Shown: one piece after another, positions 1 through 8,036 of the stretch
Layout: each line of letters opens with the position of its first letter
Position numbering within the stretch: position 1 is the first letter of the stretch
Assembly (NCBI RefSeq): GCF_014779795.1
Contig: NZ_JACXZS010000015.1
Span: 1-64,000 of the forward strand
Direction: 5' to 3'
DNA from: Microbacterium helvum
Lineage (GTDB): Bacteria > Actinomycetota > Actinomycetes > Actinomycetales > Microbacteriaceae
DNA length: 64,000 nucleotides
Notes under the pieces: generated by a model
Seen by the model: the letters and a program-made list of their open reading frames with translations, nothing else
Databases searched by the model: none
What the model was told of the DNA's origin: nothing
Position numbers and translations under genes: made by a program

Positions 1-437
1 CCGCCCCCGCCTACGGCGCGGTCCCGCCGGCCCCGCCGGCGTATGACGCCCCGGCCGCTCCCGCCTACGGCGCCCCCGCGGCGCCCGGTTACGCGGCGGC
101 CCCGCCCGCGCCCTACGGCGCCGCAGCGCCCGGCGCCCCGGTGCCCGGCAAGACGCTCGGCATCGTGGCGCTCGTCGTCGTCTTCTTCGCGTCGCTGATC
201 GGCCTGATCCTGGGCTACGTCGCGCGCTCGCAGAGCAAGGCGGCCGGCGTTCCCAACACCCCCGCGAAGGTCGCGATCATCCTGGGGTGGGTCTTCATCG
301 GCCTCACGATCATCGCGGGCATCATCCTGGCGATCACGATCCCGATCATGGTGATGAACGCGCACAACGCGCTGTGCGAGGGCCTCGACCCGGGCACCTA
401 CCCCCTCACTGACGGCACGTACATCACCTGCGAGTGA
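1..437 (+). CDS. DUF4190 domain protein, 5' end missing
   Basis: The reading frame is already open at the left edge (codons from base 3), so the true start lies outside the window. The visible N-terminal part is a low-complexity tail of Ala, Pro, Gly and Tyr with repeated PAYG-like units. Two hydrophobic segments follow (about 169-225 and 265-340), separated by a short basic stretch. This layout, with a GYVARSQ motif after the first helix, is typical of DUF4190 membrane proteins, whose function is unknown. A short extracytoplasmic tail with two Cys ends the protein. A strong hairpin terminator follows 14 bases after the stop. Family assignment is fairly sure; role is not. Confidence 0.75.
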   Translation, partial: APAYGAVPPAPPAYDAPAAPAYGAPAAPGYAAAPPAPYGAAAPGAPVPGKTLGIVALVVVFFASLIGLILGYVARSQSKAAGVPNTPAKVAIILGWVFIGLTIIAGIILAITIPIMVMNAHNALCEGLDPGTYPLTDGTYITCE

Positions 438-451
438 TGCGCTGACGTGCA

Positions 452-483
452 CGAAGCCCCTCTCCGTCAGGAGAGGGGCTTCG
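452..483. terminator. Perfect 14-bp hairpin terminator
   Basis: CGAAGCCCCTCTCC pairs perfectly with its inverted copy across a GTCA loop. It lies between convergent genes (DUF4190 on +, FAA hydrolase on -), so it may serve both. There is no clear U-tract, as is common in high-GC actinobacteria. Confidence 0.8.
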
Positions 484-519
484 TCGTCTGCGTGCGGCCG
501 TGGCCGGCGGCATCCCTCG

Positions 520-1383
520 TCAATCCAGGATGCGGCAGTGCGTGGTCAGCGCGCCGATGCCGTCGATCCCCACGGTGACGGTGGAGCGGTCGCGCAGGAA
601 CACCTGCGGGTCGCGCGAGTAGCCGGCGCCGCCGGGGCTCCCCGTCGAGATCAGGGTGCCCGGCAGCAGCGTCGCCGACCGCGACAGGTGCGAGACCAGG
701 GTCGCGACCGGTCGCACCATCTGCGCCGTGGTGGCGTCCTGCAGCGTGGTGCCGTCGAGCACGGTCCAGATGTGCAGCGCCTGCGGGTCGGGGATCTCGT
801 CGCGCGTGACGACGAACGGGCCGGTCGGCGTGAAGCCGTCGAAGGACTTGCAGCGCGACCACTGCGCCTCGGAGTACTGGATGTCACGCGCGGTGATGTC
901 GTTGACGACCGTGTAGCCCCACACGTGGTCGAGCGCGTGCTCGGGGTCGACGTCCTTGGCGGGCGTGCCGATGATGACGCCGAGCTCGGCCTCGTAGTCG
1001 ACCGACTCGCTGAGCGAACGCGGCCACGCGGTGGTGCCGTCGTGGCCGGCCAGCGAGTTCGGCCAGAGGACGAAGACGGTGGGCGTCGAGTCGGTCTTGA
1101 GCCCCAGTTCGCTGGAGTGCGCGGCGTAGTTCAGGCCGATCGCCAGGATGACGGGCGGGGCCAGCACGGCCGAGGCGAACCGGGCATCGTCGAGTGGATG
1201 CCGCACGCCCCGGCCGGCGGCATCCCGAACCTGCGCGAGCAGGCCGTCGCCGCCGGCGATCAGCTGCTCCAGGGTCGCCGGAGCGCCATCGAACAGCTCG
1301 TCGACGAACACGCCGTCGTCGCCCGTCACCAGGACGAGTCTCGGCTCGGCGCTTCCGGGCGGGACGACGTGGGCGAAGCGCAT
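520..1383 (-). CDS. Fumarylacetoacetate hydrolase family protein
   Basis: This 287-aa protein has the FAH C-terminal fold: an N-terminal small domain, then the catalytic core from about residue 78 (ILAIGLNYAAH). The likely metal ligands are visible: E131 and E133 in DYEAELG and D162 in VVNDITARD. Family members hydrolyse or decarboxylate acylpyruvates and related 2-keto acids, or isomerise homoprotocatechuate intermediates; the substrate cannot be read here. The ATG at 1383 has TAGGTT six bases upstream (1390-1395), so the mRNA is probably leaderless. The gene stands alone, divergent from prsW. Family call is firm, exact reaction open. Confidence 0.88.
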   Translation of the reverse strand: MRFAHVVPPGSAEPRLVLVTGDDGVFVDELFDGAPATLEQLIAGGDGLLAQVRDAAGRGVRHPLDDARFASAVLAPPVILAIGLNYAAHSSELGLKTDSTPTVFVLWPNSLAGHDGTTAWPRSLSESVDYEAELGVIIGTPAKDVDPEHALDHVWGYTVVNDITARDIQYSEAQWSRCKSFDGFTPTGPFVVTRDEIPDPQALHIWTVLDGTTLQDATTAQMVRPVATLVSHLSRSATLLPGTLISTGSPGGAGYSRDPQVFLRDRSTVTVGIDGIGALTTHCRILD

Positions 1384-1495
1384 GCCCCCAACCTACTCGG
1401 ACCGCCCCGCGCCGGTGTCGTCCGCATGCGCCGCGCCGTCCACAGTCGCCGGGGCCGTGCGCGTCGCGGCGCGGTGGTCCCCGTAGGCTGAGCGC

Positions 1496-2719
1496 ATGAC
1501 GCCTGATCCCGGCGCCGCGTCCTCGCGGCCCTCGCTCACGCCGCCCGAGTTCGCCTCGCCGTTCGCTCAGCCGCACTACGCCGCCCCCGCGACGATCACG
1601 CCGTCGGCGACCTCGTACGCACCCGTCCCTGCCGCGGCGAGCGCACCGCGGCGCCGCAGCACGGCCGCGATCTGGATCGTCGGCGTGCTGGTGCTGGTGC
1701 TCGTGGCGCTCGTCGGCTACTTCCTCAACGCCCTGGGCCCCGCGGCATCCCTCATCGGCATGGTGCTCGCCTTCGTCCCCCTCGTCGGGGTCTGGTTCGC
1801 CGTGCGCCTCGTCGACCGCTGGGAGCCGGAGCCCCGGGGTCTGCTGCTGCTCGCCGTCGCATGGGGGGCGATCGCCGCGGTCGGGATCGCGCTCGGCGTG
1901 GACGTCGTGCTCACCGCCGTCCTCGGCGTGCGCACCGGGGCCGGCGAGGTGCTGCAGACGGTGGTGCAGGCACCGGTCGTCGAGGAGTTCGCGAAGGGAC
2001 TCGGGGTCTTCCTCATCTTCGCGATCGCCCGCCGCTCGTTCGACGGACCTGTCGACGGCGTCGTGTACGGCGCGCTGGTCGGCGCGGGCTTCGCGTTCAC
2101 CGAGAACATCCAGTACTTCGCCGTCAGCCTCATCGAGGGCGGCGCGATCGAGACGACCGAGACCTTCTTCCTGCGCGGCATCCTGTCGCCGTTCGCACAC
2201 GTCATGTTCACGAGCGTCACCGGGTTCGCGCTCGGTCTGGCGGCGCGCCGCGGCCTCGCGACGGGGCAGGCCGTCGGTCCCTGGCTGATGGGGCTCGCCG
2301 GTGCCATCGCGCTGCACGCGTTCTGGAACGGCTCGGCGATGTTCGGCGACTTCTTCGTGCTGTACGTGACGCTCCAGGTACCCCTGTTCATCGGGTTCAT
2401 CCTCGGCATCATCGGTCTGCGGCGCGAAGAGGCGCGACTGACTCGCCGCCGCCTCGGCGACTACGCCGCGGCAGGCTGGTTCACAACGCAAGAGGTCGAC
2501 ATGCTCGCCACGCCGGCGGGCCGCAAGGCGGCGATGGCGTGGGCGCAGACGCTGCGCGGCGACCGCCGCCCGCTGATGAGAGGCTTCATCGCGGACGCGA
2601 CCGCGCTCGCCGCGACCCGCCAGCGCGCGCTGACCGGTCGCGATCCGCTCGCGGCGGCTCAGGAGCACGAGCTGCTGGAGCGGATCGTGGCGACGCGCGC
2701 CGCCATGTTCGCGCCGTAG
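1496..2719 (+). CDS. PrsW family intramembrane metalloprotease
   Basis: This 407-aa polytopic membrane protein begins with about 50 residues of Pro/Ala-rich cytoplasmic tail followed by several hydrophobic helices. The PrsW/CAAX-protease signature is intact: EE at residues 163-164 (VVEEFAKG), E203 in FAFTEN, H235 in SPFAHVMFTS and H273 in LHAFWN. In Bacillus, PrsW cleaves an anti-sigma factor; no anti-sigma gene is adjacent here, so the substrate is unknown. A charged cytoplasmic tail of about 100 residues follows the last helix. TAGGCT at 1484-1489 sits six bases before the ATG, indicating a leaderless transcript. Family assignment is confident. Confidence 0.9.
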   Translation: MTPDPGAASSRPSLTPPEFASPFAQPHYAAPATITPSATSYAPVPAAASAPRRRSTAAIWIVGVLVLVLVALVGYFLNALGPAASLIGMVLAFVPLVGVWFAVRLVDRWEPEPRGLLLLAVAWGAIAAVGIALGVDVVLTAVLGVRTGAGEVLQTVVQAPVVEEFAKGLGVFLIFAIARRSFDGPVDGVVYGALVGAGFAFTENIQYFAVSLIEGGAIETTETFFLRGILSPFAHVMFTSVTGFALGLAARRGLATGQAVGPWLMGLAGAIALHAFWNGSAMFGDFFVLYVTLQVPLFIGFILGIIGLRREEARLTRRRLGDYAAAGWFTTQEVDMLATPAGRKAAMAWAQTLRGDRRPLMRGFIADATALAATRQRALTGRDPLAAAQEHELLERIVATRAAMFAP

Positions 2720-2759
2720 ACCGCCCGCCGCTCGACGGGACGAGGCGCCTGCAGACGAA

Positions 2760-2808
2760 CTCAGCGCTCGGTGCCGCGGCGATGCCTGCGTGACTCCCGA
2801 GCGCTGAG
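2760..2808. other. 12-bp perfect inverted repeat with 25-nt loop
   Basis: CTCAGCGCTCGG (2760-2771) is repeated inverted at 2797-2808. It lies 40 bases after the prsW stop and 114 bases before the FKBP gene. It may be the prsW terminator, although the loop is long for that, or a structured RNA. Nothing else is evident in 2720-2910 apart from one GGATGCC word. Confidence 0.5.
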
Positions 2809-2922
2809 CTGATCTGCCACCAGGATGCCGGGTTCCCGGCGCGGGTGTCAAGAGCGACTGTCCGGTTCCCCTGACGGCGAACCTGCACTGCGTGCGCGTG
2901 CCGGGGATGGTTGGATGGTGGC

Positions 2923-3291
2923 ATGACTGACGACCGCACCAAGCCCGAGATCGACGCACCCGCGGGCCCCGCGCCCGCCGAACTCGTCATCCGCGACATC
3001 GTCGTGGGTGAGGGCGCCGAGGCCAAGCCCGGCGACACCGTGACCGTCCACTACGTGGGCGTGGAGTACGAGACCGGCGAAGAGTTCGACTCGTCGTGGA
3101 ACCGCGGCGAGAGCATCCAGTTCCCGCTGCGCGGCCTCATCCAGGGCTGGCAGGACGGCATCCCCGGCATGAAGGAGGGCGGCCGTCGCGAACTCGTGAT
3201 CCCGCCTGCTCTCGCCTACGGTCCGGCCGGCGGCCACTTCCTCGGCGGCAAGACGCTGATCTTCGTCATCGACCTCATCAAGGTCGGCTGA
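2923..3291 (+). CDS. FKBP-type peptidyl-prolyl cis-trans isomerase
   Basis: A 122-aa single-domain FKBP with no signal peptide, so a cytoplasmic prolyl isomerase. Conserved pieces are VTVHYVGVEYETGEEFDSS, the FPLRGLIQGWQDGIPGM active-site stretch, RRELVIPPALAYG and FVIDLIKVG, covering the standard five-strand domain with nothing appended. The ATG at 2923 is preferred over an in-frame TTG at 2911, because TTGGAT (2911-2916) lies exactly six bases upstream, matching the leaderless promoter geometry of the neighbours. It is monocistronic and closed by a palindromic terminator. The assignment is secure; client proteins are unknown. Confidence 0.95.
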   Translation: MTDDRTKPEIDAPAGPAPAELVIRDIVVGEGAEAKPGDTVTVHYVGVEYETGEEFDSSWNRGESIQFPLRGLIQGWQDGIPGMKEGGRRELVIPPALAYGPAGGHFLGGKTLIFVIDLIKVG

Positions 3292-3314
3292 GCGGGTCGA
3301 CCCCGATCGTCCCG

Positions 3315-3344
3315 GAGGGGCGGATGCCGCGGCATCCGCCCCTC
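3315..3344. terminator. Palindromic terminator built on the iterated word
   Basis: A fully palindromic 30-mer with 14-bp arms (GAGGGGCGGATGCC) around a central GC. Its core is GGATGCCGCGGCATCC (3322-3337), the iterated palindrome of this window. It lies 23 bases after the FKBP stop, a typical terminator position. Confidence 0.75.
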
Positions 3345-3388
3345 TCGTCGTGCAGGCGCGCCCCGCCGTACCGACGGGCTGCAGTTCT

Positions 3389-3424
3389 CTGTTGCGGCGC
3401 ACCCGATCTGATGCGCCGCAACAG
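3389..3424. other. 13-bp perfect hairpin upstream of yceI-like gene
   Basis: CTGTTGCGGCGCA (3389-3401) pairs with TGCGCCGCAACAG (3412-3424) across a 10-nt loop. It lies between the FKBP terminator and the promoter of the YceI gene, 145 bases before that start. It could be a second terminator, an operator or a small RNA. The rest of 3345-3568 holds only the promoter candidate noted separately. Confidence 0.5.
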
Positions 3425-3492
3425 GAATGTGGCGCCGCGACCCGTGACGTCCGGCGCAGAACGCCGGCGCGAGGCGAGTTCATGCATGGGAA

Positions 3493-3498
3493 TAGAAT
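3493..3498 (+). promoter_or_regulatory. Candidate -10 box for the YceI gene
   Basis: TAGAAT lies in an unusually AT-rich patch containing the palindrome ATGCAT. It would give a leader of about 65 nt before the ATG at 3569. No convincing -35 element is seen at 17-18 bases. Confidence 0.4.
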
Positions 3499-3568
3499 TT
3501 GATGCAGGCCGTTACAGCCCTTGTGCCCGTCGCCGCAAGCGACCCCCACTGACACGAAGGAAGAACCA

Positions 3569-4132
3569 ATGACCGATGCCACGACGATCGACATCCCCGG
3601 CTACCGCACCGGCACCTGGGTGCTGGACCCCGCCCACAGCGAGGTGACGTTCAGCGTCCGCCACATGATGATCTCGAAGGTGCGCGGCACCTTCGGCGTC
3701 AAGAGCGCGACCCTGACCGCCCCCGAGAACCCGCTGGACGCCAAGGTCGAGGCGAGCGTCGACGTCACGTCGGTCGACACCAAGGACGAGGCGCGCGACA
3801 ACCACCTGCGTTCGGCCGACTTCTTCGACGTCGAGAACCACCCGACCATGGAGTTCCGCTCGACCGGCGCCCGCGTCGAGGACGGCGACTTCCTCGTCGA
3901 CGGCGACCTCACGATCCGCGGCATCACCAAGCCCGTCACGTTCGAGCTCGAGTTCGGCGGCTTCGGTGTCGACCCGTGGGGCAACTACAAGGCCGGCGCG
4001 ACCGCCAAGACCGTCGTGAACCGCGAGGACTTCGGTCTCACCTGGAACGCTGCGCTCGAGACCGGCGGCGTCCTGGTCGGCAAGGACATCACCATCACGC
4101 TCGACCTGCAGGGCGCCCACCAGCCCGCCTGA
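3569..4132 (+). CDS. YceI family protein
   Basis: A 187-aa YceI-domain protein. YceI proteins are lipocalin-like beta barrels that bind isoprenoid or other amphiphilic ligands. The domain runs nearly full length: GTWVLDPAHSEVTFSVRHMMISKVRG near the start, then the paired-strand region VDVTSVDTKDEARDNHLRS, and ITKPVTFELEF and FGLTWNAALETGGVLVG near the end. There is no signal peptide, so this is the cytoplasmic type common in actinobacteria, unlike the secreted E. coli protein. The ATG at 3569 has an AAGGAAG ribosome site seven bases upstream. Upstream in-frame codons from 3521 lack such a site. A hairpin terminator follows directly. Confidence 0.92.
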   Translation: MTDATTIDIPGYRTGTWVLDPAHSEVTFSVRHMMISKVRGTFGVKSATLTAPENPLDAKVEASVDVTSVDTKDEARDNHLRSADFFDVENHPTMEFRSTGARVEDGDFLVDGDLTIRGITKPVTFELEFGGFGVDPWGNYKAGATAKTVVNREDFGLTWNAALETGGVLVGKDITITLDLQGAHQPA

Positions 4133-4147
4133 TCGCAGAGCCTTTCG

Positions 4148-4182
4148 AAGAGTGGATGCCTCGGCCCGAGGCATCCACTCTT
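4148..4182. terminator. 16-bp hairpin terminator
   Basis: AAGAGTGGATGCCTCG (4148-4163) pairs perfectly with 4167-4182 across a GCC loop. It separates the convergent YceI and sigma-factor genes, contains GGATGCC/GGCATCC in its stem, and is followed by a short T-rich stretch on the + side. Confidence 0.82.
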
Positions 4183-4197
4183 CTCATTGTGCGCGGG

Positions 4198-5061
4198 TCA
4201 GGGCAGCGACAGCTCGGCCACTCGCTCAGGTCCGGCGAACGCGTCGATCACCGCGATGCGGTCGCCCTCGACATCGAACGCCATGACCGAGACGGCGCGG
4301 CCGTCGATCATGACGACGACCCCGGGCAGCCCGTCGACCAGCACCGGGGTGAGCAGTGCGGCGGGCGCCGCGAACAGGAGCGCCTGGCTCGCCACCGCGG
4401 CCGCGCCCCGCACGATCGATGTCGCCGACAGCCCGCCGTCGATGCGCAGTTCGACATCGGGTGACAGCAGCGCGACCAGCCGGTCGAAGTCGCCGGCGCG
4501 GGCGGCAGCGAAGAACGCATCGACGACGGGGCGGCGATCGGAGGCCGCGCCTCCTGACGTGTCGGCCGACCGCACGCGCCGTCGGGCGCGGCTGGCGAGC
4601 TGACGCACGGCGCCGGGGGAGCGGTCGAGCAGTTCGGCGATCTGGTCGAACGGCACGTCGAAGGAGTCGTGCAGGACGAACGCCACTCGTTCGGCGGGCG
4701 ACAGCCGGTCGAGCACGAGCATGAGGGCGGCGCCCACGGCATCGGCCAGCTGCGCATCGTCGAGTGGGTCGGCACCGCGCCGGTCTGCTTCGACGACCGG
4801 CTCGGCGATGCCGTCGTCGAGCGGCGTTTCGCCGCGGGTCGCGCGCGAGCGCAACACGTTGAGGCACGCGCGCGACGCGATCGTGGTCAGCCAGCCGCCG
4901 AAGTTGTCGATGCCGTCCGCGCCAGCCGATGAGATCCGCAGCCACACGTCCTGCACGACGTCTTCGGCCTCGGCGGTCGAGCCGAGCATGCGCTGGGCGA
5001 GCCGCACCAGTCTCGGCCGGTGCTCCTCGAAGCGCATCGCCAGAGATTCTTGATCGGTCAT
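4198..5061 (-). CDS. ECF41-type sigma factor with SnoaL-like C-terminal domain
   Basis: This 287-aa protein has sigma region 2 at about residues 11-75 (EHRPRLVRLAQRMLGS, AEDVVQDVWLRI) and region 4 at about 115-165 (LSPAERVAFVLHDSF, IAELLDRSPGAVRQLASRARR). A SnoaL-like extension of about 115 residues follows, regulatory in ECF41 factors, which lack a classical anti-sigma factor. The family's WLPEP-, DGGGR- and NPDKL-like motifs appear only in divergent form (IAEPV, DGGLS, GPERV). The ATG at 5061 is chosen because GAGAGG lies just upstream; an upstream codon at 5082 has no such site. It is divergent from an AhpD-like decarboxylase, the hallmark ECF41 partner and target. SigJ-like factors are the alternative class. 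Confidence 0.88.
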   Translation of the reverse strand: MTDQESLAMRFEEHRPRLVRLAQRMLGSTAEAEDVVQDVWLRISSAGADGIDNFGGWLTTIASRACLNVLRSRATRGETPLDDGIAEPVVEADRRGADPLDDAQLADAVGAALMLVLDRLSPAERVAFVLHDSFDVPFDQIAELLDRSPGAVRQLASRARRRVRSADTSGGAASDRRPVVDAFFAAARAGDFDRLVALLSPDVELRIDGGLSATSIVRGAAAVASQALLFAAPAALLTPVLVDGLPGVVVMIDGRAVSVMAFDVEGDRIAVIDAFAGPERVAELSLP

Positions 5062-5076
5062 GTCACATTCCTCTCG

Positions 5077-5122
5077 TGTCACGGGTCATCTGTATGACCG
5101 TCCGAACCGCGGCGGTGTGACA
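5077..5122. promoter_or_regulatory. Bidirectional ECF41-type promoter
   Basis: On + there is TGTCACG (5077-5083), 15 bases, then CGTC (5099-5102), close to the published ECF41 promoter (TGTCACA and CGTC). On - there is TGTCACA (5122-5116), 15 bases, then CGGTC (5100-5096). The two -10 parts overlap at 5096-5102. This arrangement would let the sigma factor drive both the decarboxylase and itself. Confidence 0.7.
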
Positions 5123-5143
5123 CCGACGACGAAAGAGTCTGAC

Positions 5144-5641
5144 ATGACCATCACGACTGAAGCCCCCGAACTCGCCCAGCCCGTGTCGGCGAGCGCGCGG
5201 ATGCCGCACCCGGCCTTCCTGCTCGACGGCGGATTCGACGCCCTCACCGGTCTCAGCAAGGTGGCCCGCTCGACGGATCTGCCGGAGGAGCTGATGCACC
5301 TGCTGGATCTGCGCGCGAGCCAGATCAACGGCTGCAGCTGGTGCACCATCGAGCACGCGAAGGAGCTGCGGGCCGACGGTGCGAGCGAGGAGCGTGTGTT
5401 CGGGGTCGCGGCCTGGCGCGACGCGCCGCACTACACCGCGCGCGAGCGTGCCGCGCTGGCGCTGACCGAGGCGCTGACTCGCGCCGCCGACACCGCAGAC
5501 GCCGTGCCGGATGAGCTGTGGGCCGAGGTGTCGGCGCACTTCGACAAGCGCCAGCTGTCGGCGCTGCTGCTGGAGATCGGCACCATCAACGTGTGGAACC
5601 GCATCAACGTCGCGATCCGCCAGCCCGCCGGGAAGCGGTGA
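5144..5641 (+). CDS. Carboxymuconolactone decarboxylase/AhpD-like protein
   Basis: A 165-aa alkylhydroperoxidase-D-like protein. The redox motif is C64-x-x-C67-x-x-x-H71 (INGCSWCTIEH), as in AhpD and the CMD family, where the two cysteines cycle between thiol and disulfide. The all-helical core covers about residues 28-150. The ATG at 5144 has GAAAGAG upstream and lies about 35 nt after the predicted ECF41-driven transcription start. Pairing with a divergent ECF41 sigma factor identifies it as the usual COE (carboxymuconolactone decarboxylase, oxidoreductase or epimerase) partner. Its 3' end overlaps the convergent transporter gene by 38 bases. Whether it detoxifies peroxides or a specific metabolite is unknown. 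Confidence 0.9.
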   Translation: MTITTEAPELAQPVSASARMPHPAFLLDGGFDALTGLSKVARSTDLPEELMHLLDLRASQINGCSWCTIEHAKELRADGASEERVFGVAAWRDAPHYTARERAALALTEALTRAADTADAVPDELWAEVSAHFDKRQLSALLLEIGTINVWNRINVAIRQPAGKR

Positions 5642-6599
5642 CGGCGCCACCGCCTGCGGGAGCGGTCCGCGGCCGTCGGCGCAGGCGGTCCTGGGCCAGC
5701 AGGATGCCGAGGAACACGACGAGTGCGCCGACGGGCTCGTTCCAGCTCACGGTCTCGCCGAGGATCAGCACGCCCAGCACCACTCCGACGACCGGGGTGA
5801 TGTAGGTCACCGTCGAGGCGCGGGTGGGTCCCCACGCTCTCACCGTGTTCTGGTTCCAGACGTAGGCGATGCCGGTGCCCAGGCACCCGAGCAGCACGAG
5901 GCTCACGACGATCGGAACGTCGAGCTGCACCGGGGTGAGCACGAGGAACGGCGTGAGCAGCGCCATCACGAGCCCGGCCATCGCGATGTAGCCGAACGTG
6001 AACGCGAGGGCGGACATCCCGGTGTTCGACGCGAATCGACGCATGTACGCGAAGCTGAAGCCGTAGCTGGCGGTCGCACCGAGGATCGCGAGCTCGGCGA
6101 TGAGACTGCCGTCCCATGACAGCCCCTGCCACGGCGCGATGATCACGATCACGCCCAGGATGCCGACGCCGATGCCGACGACCTGCATCGCCTTGAGACG
6201 TTCGACACGGAACACGAGCCAGGCCATGATCGCCGTCATGATCGGCGTCGTCGCGTTGAAGATGCTCGCGACGCCTGAGCTGACGTGCTGCTGCGCCCAC
6301 GAGAACAGCAGGAACGGGACGACGCAGAACGTGATCCCCAGCACCAGCAGGTGACCCCACACGCGCACGCTGCGCGAGAGGTGCTCGCGGCGCGCGAGCA
6401 CGAGGATCCCGAGTGTCACGGTGCCCAGCAGGATGCGGGTCCAGGCCACCTGCGCCGGCGAGATCCCGGTGAGCGCGACCTTCATGAAGAGGAAGCTCGA
6501 GCCCCACACGATCCCGGCCAGGACGAACTGGACGGTGATCCAGGTCGGCGAAGGTGCACGTGTCGCGCCGACGGCTGCGGTGGGAGAGGTCGAGGTCAC
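5604..6599 (-). CDS. EamA/DMT superfamily transporter
   Basis: A 331-aa membrane protein with two EamA repeats, about ten hydrophobic helices in total. The first repeat begins at residue 20 (ITVQFVLAGIVWGSSFLFMKVAL) and the second near residue 165. Family members export amino acids, nucleosides or other small metabolites; no substrate is suggested by context. The GTG at 6599 has TAGCGT six bases upstream (6606-6611), so a leaderless mRNA is likely. The basic C-terminal tail overlaps the convergent AhpD-like gene. Family call is confident. Confidence 0.9.
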   Translation of the reverse strand: MTSTSPTAAVGATRAPSPTWITVQFVLAGIVWGSSFLFMKVALTGISPAQVAWTRILLGTVTLGILVLARREHLSRSVRVWGHLLVLGITFCVVPFLLFSWAQQHVSSGVASIFNATTPIMTAIMAWLVFRVERLKAMQVVGIGVGILGVIVIIAPWQGLSWDGSLIAELAILGATASYGFSFAYMRRFASNTGMSALAFTFGYIAMAGLVMALLTPFLVLTPVQLDVPIVVSLVLLGCLGTGIAYVWNQNTVRAWGPTRASTVTYITPVVGVVLGVLILGETVSWNEPVGALVVFLGILLAQDRLRRRPRTAPAGGGAVTASRRAGGSRR

Positions 6600-6722
6600 G
6601 GGGCCACGCTACGCGCGCCCTCCGTGCCGCGCGCCGTCACCGGGATGCGACGTCCGAAATCCGCCGACGCGCGACCGCCTCGCTACGGGGTCGCGGCGTC
6701 GCCCGGTCGCGGAGTCCGCGGA

Positions 6723-8036
6723 TCAGGGCACGGGGTTCTCGGCGTCGTACGCGCGGAAGCGGGGGCTCAGGCGCACCAGCGTCGCGACGATCCCGATGAT
6801 CAGGAAGCCGCCGAGGAGCGGCGGGAACCACAGCGCGGTGAGGGTCGCGAGGGTTCCGGCGTAGAGGGCGCCCAGGCGCGGACCGCCGGCGACCACCACG
6901 ATGAAGATGCCCTGCAGGCGGCCCCGGATGCTGTCGGGCACCGCGGCCTGCACCATCGTGTTGCGGTAGATCGAGCTGACGTTGTCGGCCGCGCCCGAGA
7001 CCGCCAGCGCCAGGCATGCAGCGCCGATCAGCACCAGGTTGGGGGTGTTCGCGTCGACGCCCGGTGGCGCGAACCAGCCGAGGGCCGCGGCTCCGAGCAC
7101 GAGGCCGAGCGCCGCGATCGCACCGCCGTAGACGATGATGGCCCGTTCGATGCCGACGCCCTGCCGCCGCACCGCGCCGACGCGGCCGGAGAACAGGCTC
7201 GAGACGAAGGCGCCGGCGGCGACCGACGCGGTGAGCACACCCGTCGTGATGGGGCCGCCGCCGAGCAGCACGGCGCCGATCGCGGGGAAGAGCGACAGCG
7301 GCTGCCCGAACGTCATCGCGGTGATGTCGAGGATGAACTGCAGGCGGATGTTCGAGGCCCGCTTCAGGAACTGCCAGCCGTCGCGCAGGGACTCCAGCCC
7401 GGGGCGCACGATGACGCCCTCGGGTCGCAGGCGGGGGAGTGTCCACAGGCCCAGGAACAGCGAGGTCATGAGGATCACGTCGAGCGTGTAGGTCCAGGCG
7501 TAGCCCGTGAGCGCGACGAGCACGCCTGCCAGCGCGGGCCCGGCCATCACCATGATCCCCACGGTGATGCCGCCGAGGGCGGATGCCGCGGCGAGCAGCT
7601 CGCGGGGAAGCAGGCGAGGCACGATCGCCTGACGGGTCGCGAGCACGATCGAATTCGCGGCGGAGTTGACGATGCTGAGCGCGTACAGCCACCACACCGA
7701 CTCGAGCTGCGTCCACGTGAGGACGGCGAGCAGCGCCGTGGATCCGAAGGTGACCGTCGCCGCGATCAGGGCGACTGCGCGCCGGTCGAACGCATCGGCG
7801 AGCATTCCGCCGTAGATGCCGGCGACGATCATCGGCAGCAGCCCGGCGACCGCGATCATCGACACGGCGAAGGTCGACCCGGTCAGGTCGTACATCTGCA
7901 GCATGATCGCGACGATCGTGAGCTGGCCGCCGAGCCCCGCCAGGGTGGATCCGATCCACATGCGCGTGAACGCCGGGCTGGTGCGAAACGGTCGCAGGTC
8001 GATGAAGTGACTGCGATGCTCGCCGGCCGCGGTCAC
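6723..8036 (-). CDS. MFS transporter, enterobactin-exporter-like subgroup
   Basis: A 437-aa major facilitator with 10-12 hydrophobic segments. The loop 2-3 signature appears as GGMLADAFDRR near residue 78, typical of the MFS_3/TMS5 group that includes EntS-like exporters. The GTG at 8036 is chosen because it overlaps the upstream DUF167 stop as GTGA (8033-8036), implying translational coupling. The reading frame stays open further upstream, but those residues are non-hydrophobic and lie antisense to the rpsO leader. Substrate unknown; the efe iron genes lie only 6 kb away, but that is not evidence of siderophore export. Confidence 0.9.
   Translation of the reverse strand: MTAAGEHRSHFIDLRPFRTSPAFTRMWIGSTLAGLGGQLTIVAIMLQMYDLTGSTFAVSMIAVAGLLPMIVAGIYGGMLADAFDRRAVALIAATVTFGSTALLAVLTWTQLESVWWLYALSIVNSAANSIVLATRQAIVPRLLPRELLAAASALGGITVGIMVMAGPALAGVLVALTGYAWTYTLDVILMTSLFLGLWTLPRLRPEGVIVRPGLESLRDGWQFLKRASNIRLQFILDITAMTFGQPLSLFPAIGAVLLGGGPITTGVLTASVAAGAFVSSLFSGRVGAVRRQGVGIERAIIVYGGAIAALGLVLGAAALGWFAPPGVDANTPNLVLIGAACLALAVSGAADNVSSIYRNTMVQAAVPDSIRGRLQGIFIVVVAGGPRLGALYAGTLATLTALWFPPLLGGFLIIGIVATLVRLSPRFRAYDAENPVP

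Noticed and set aside
884..2959. Very long antisense open frame (691 codons) opposite prsW
   Set aside because: It is rich in Arg, Gly and charged low-complexity sequence, has no domain or ribosome site, and lies antisense to a clear PrsW gene. High GC makes such frames common.
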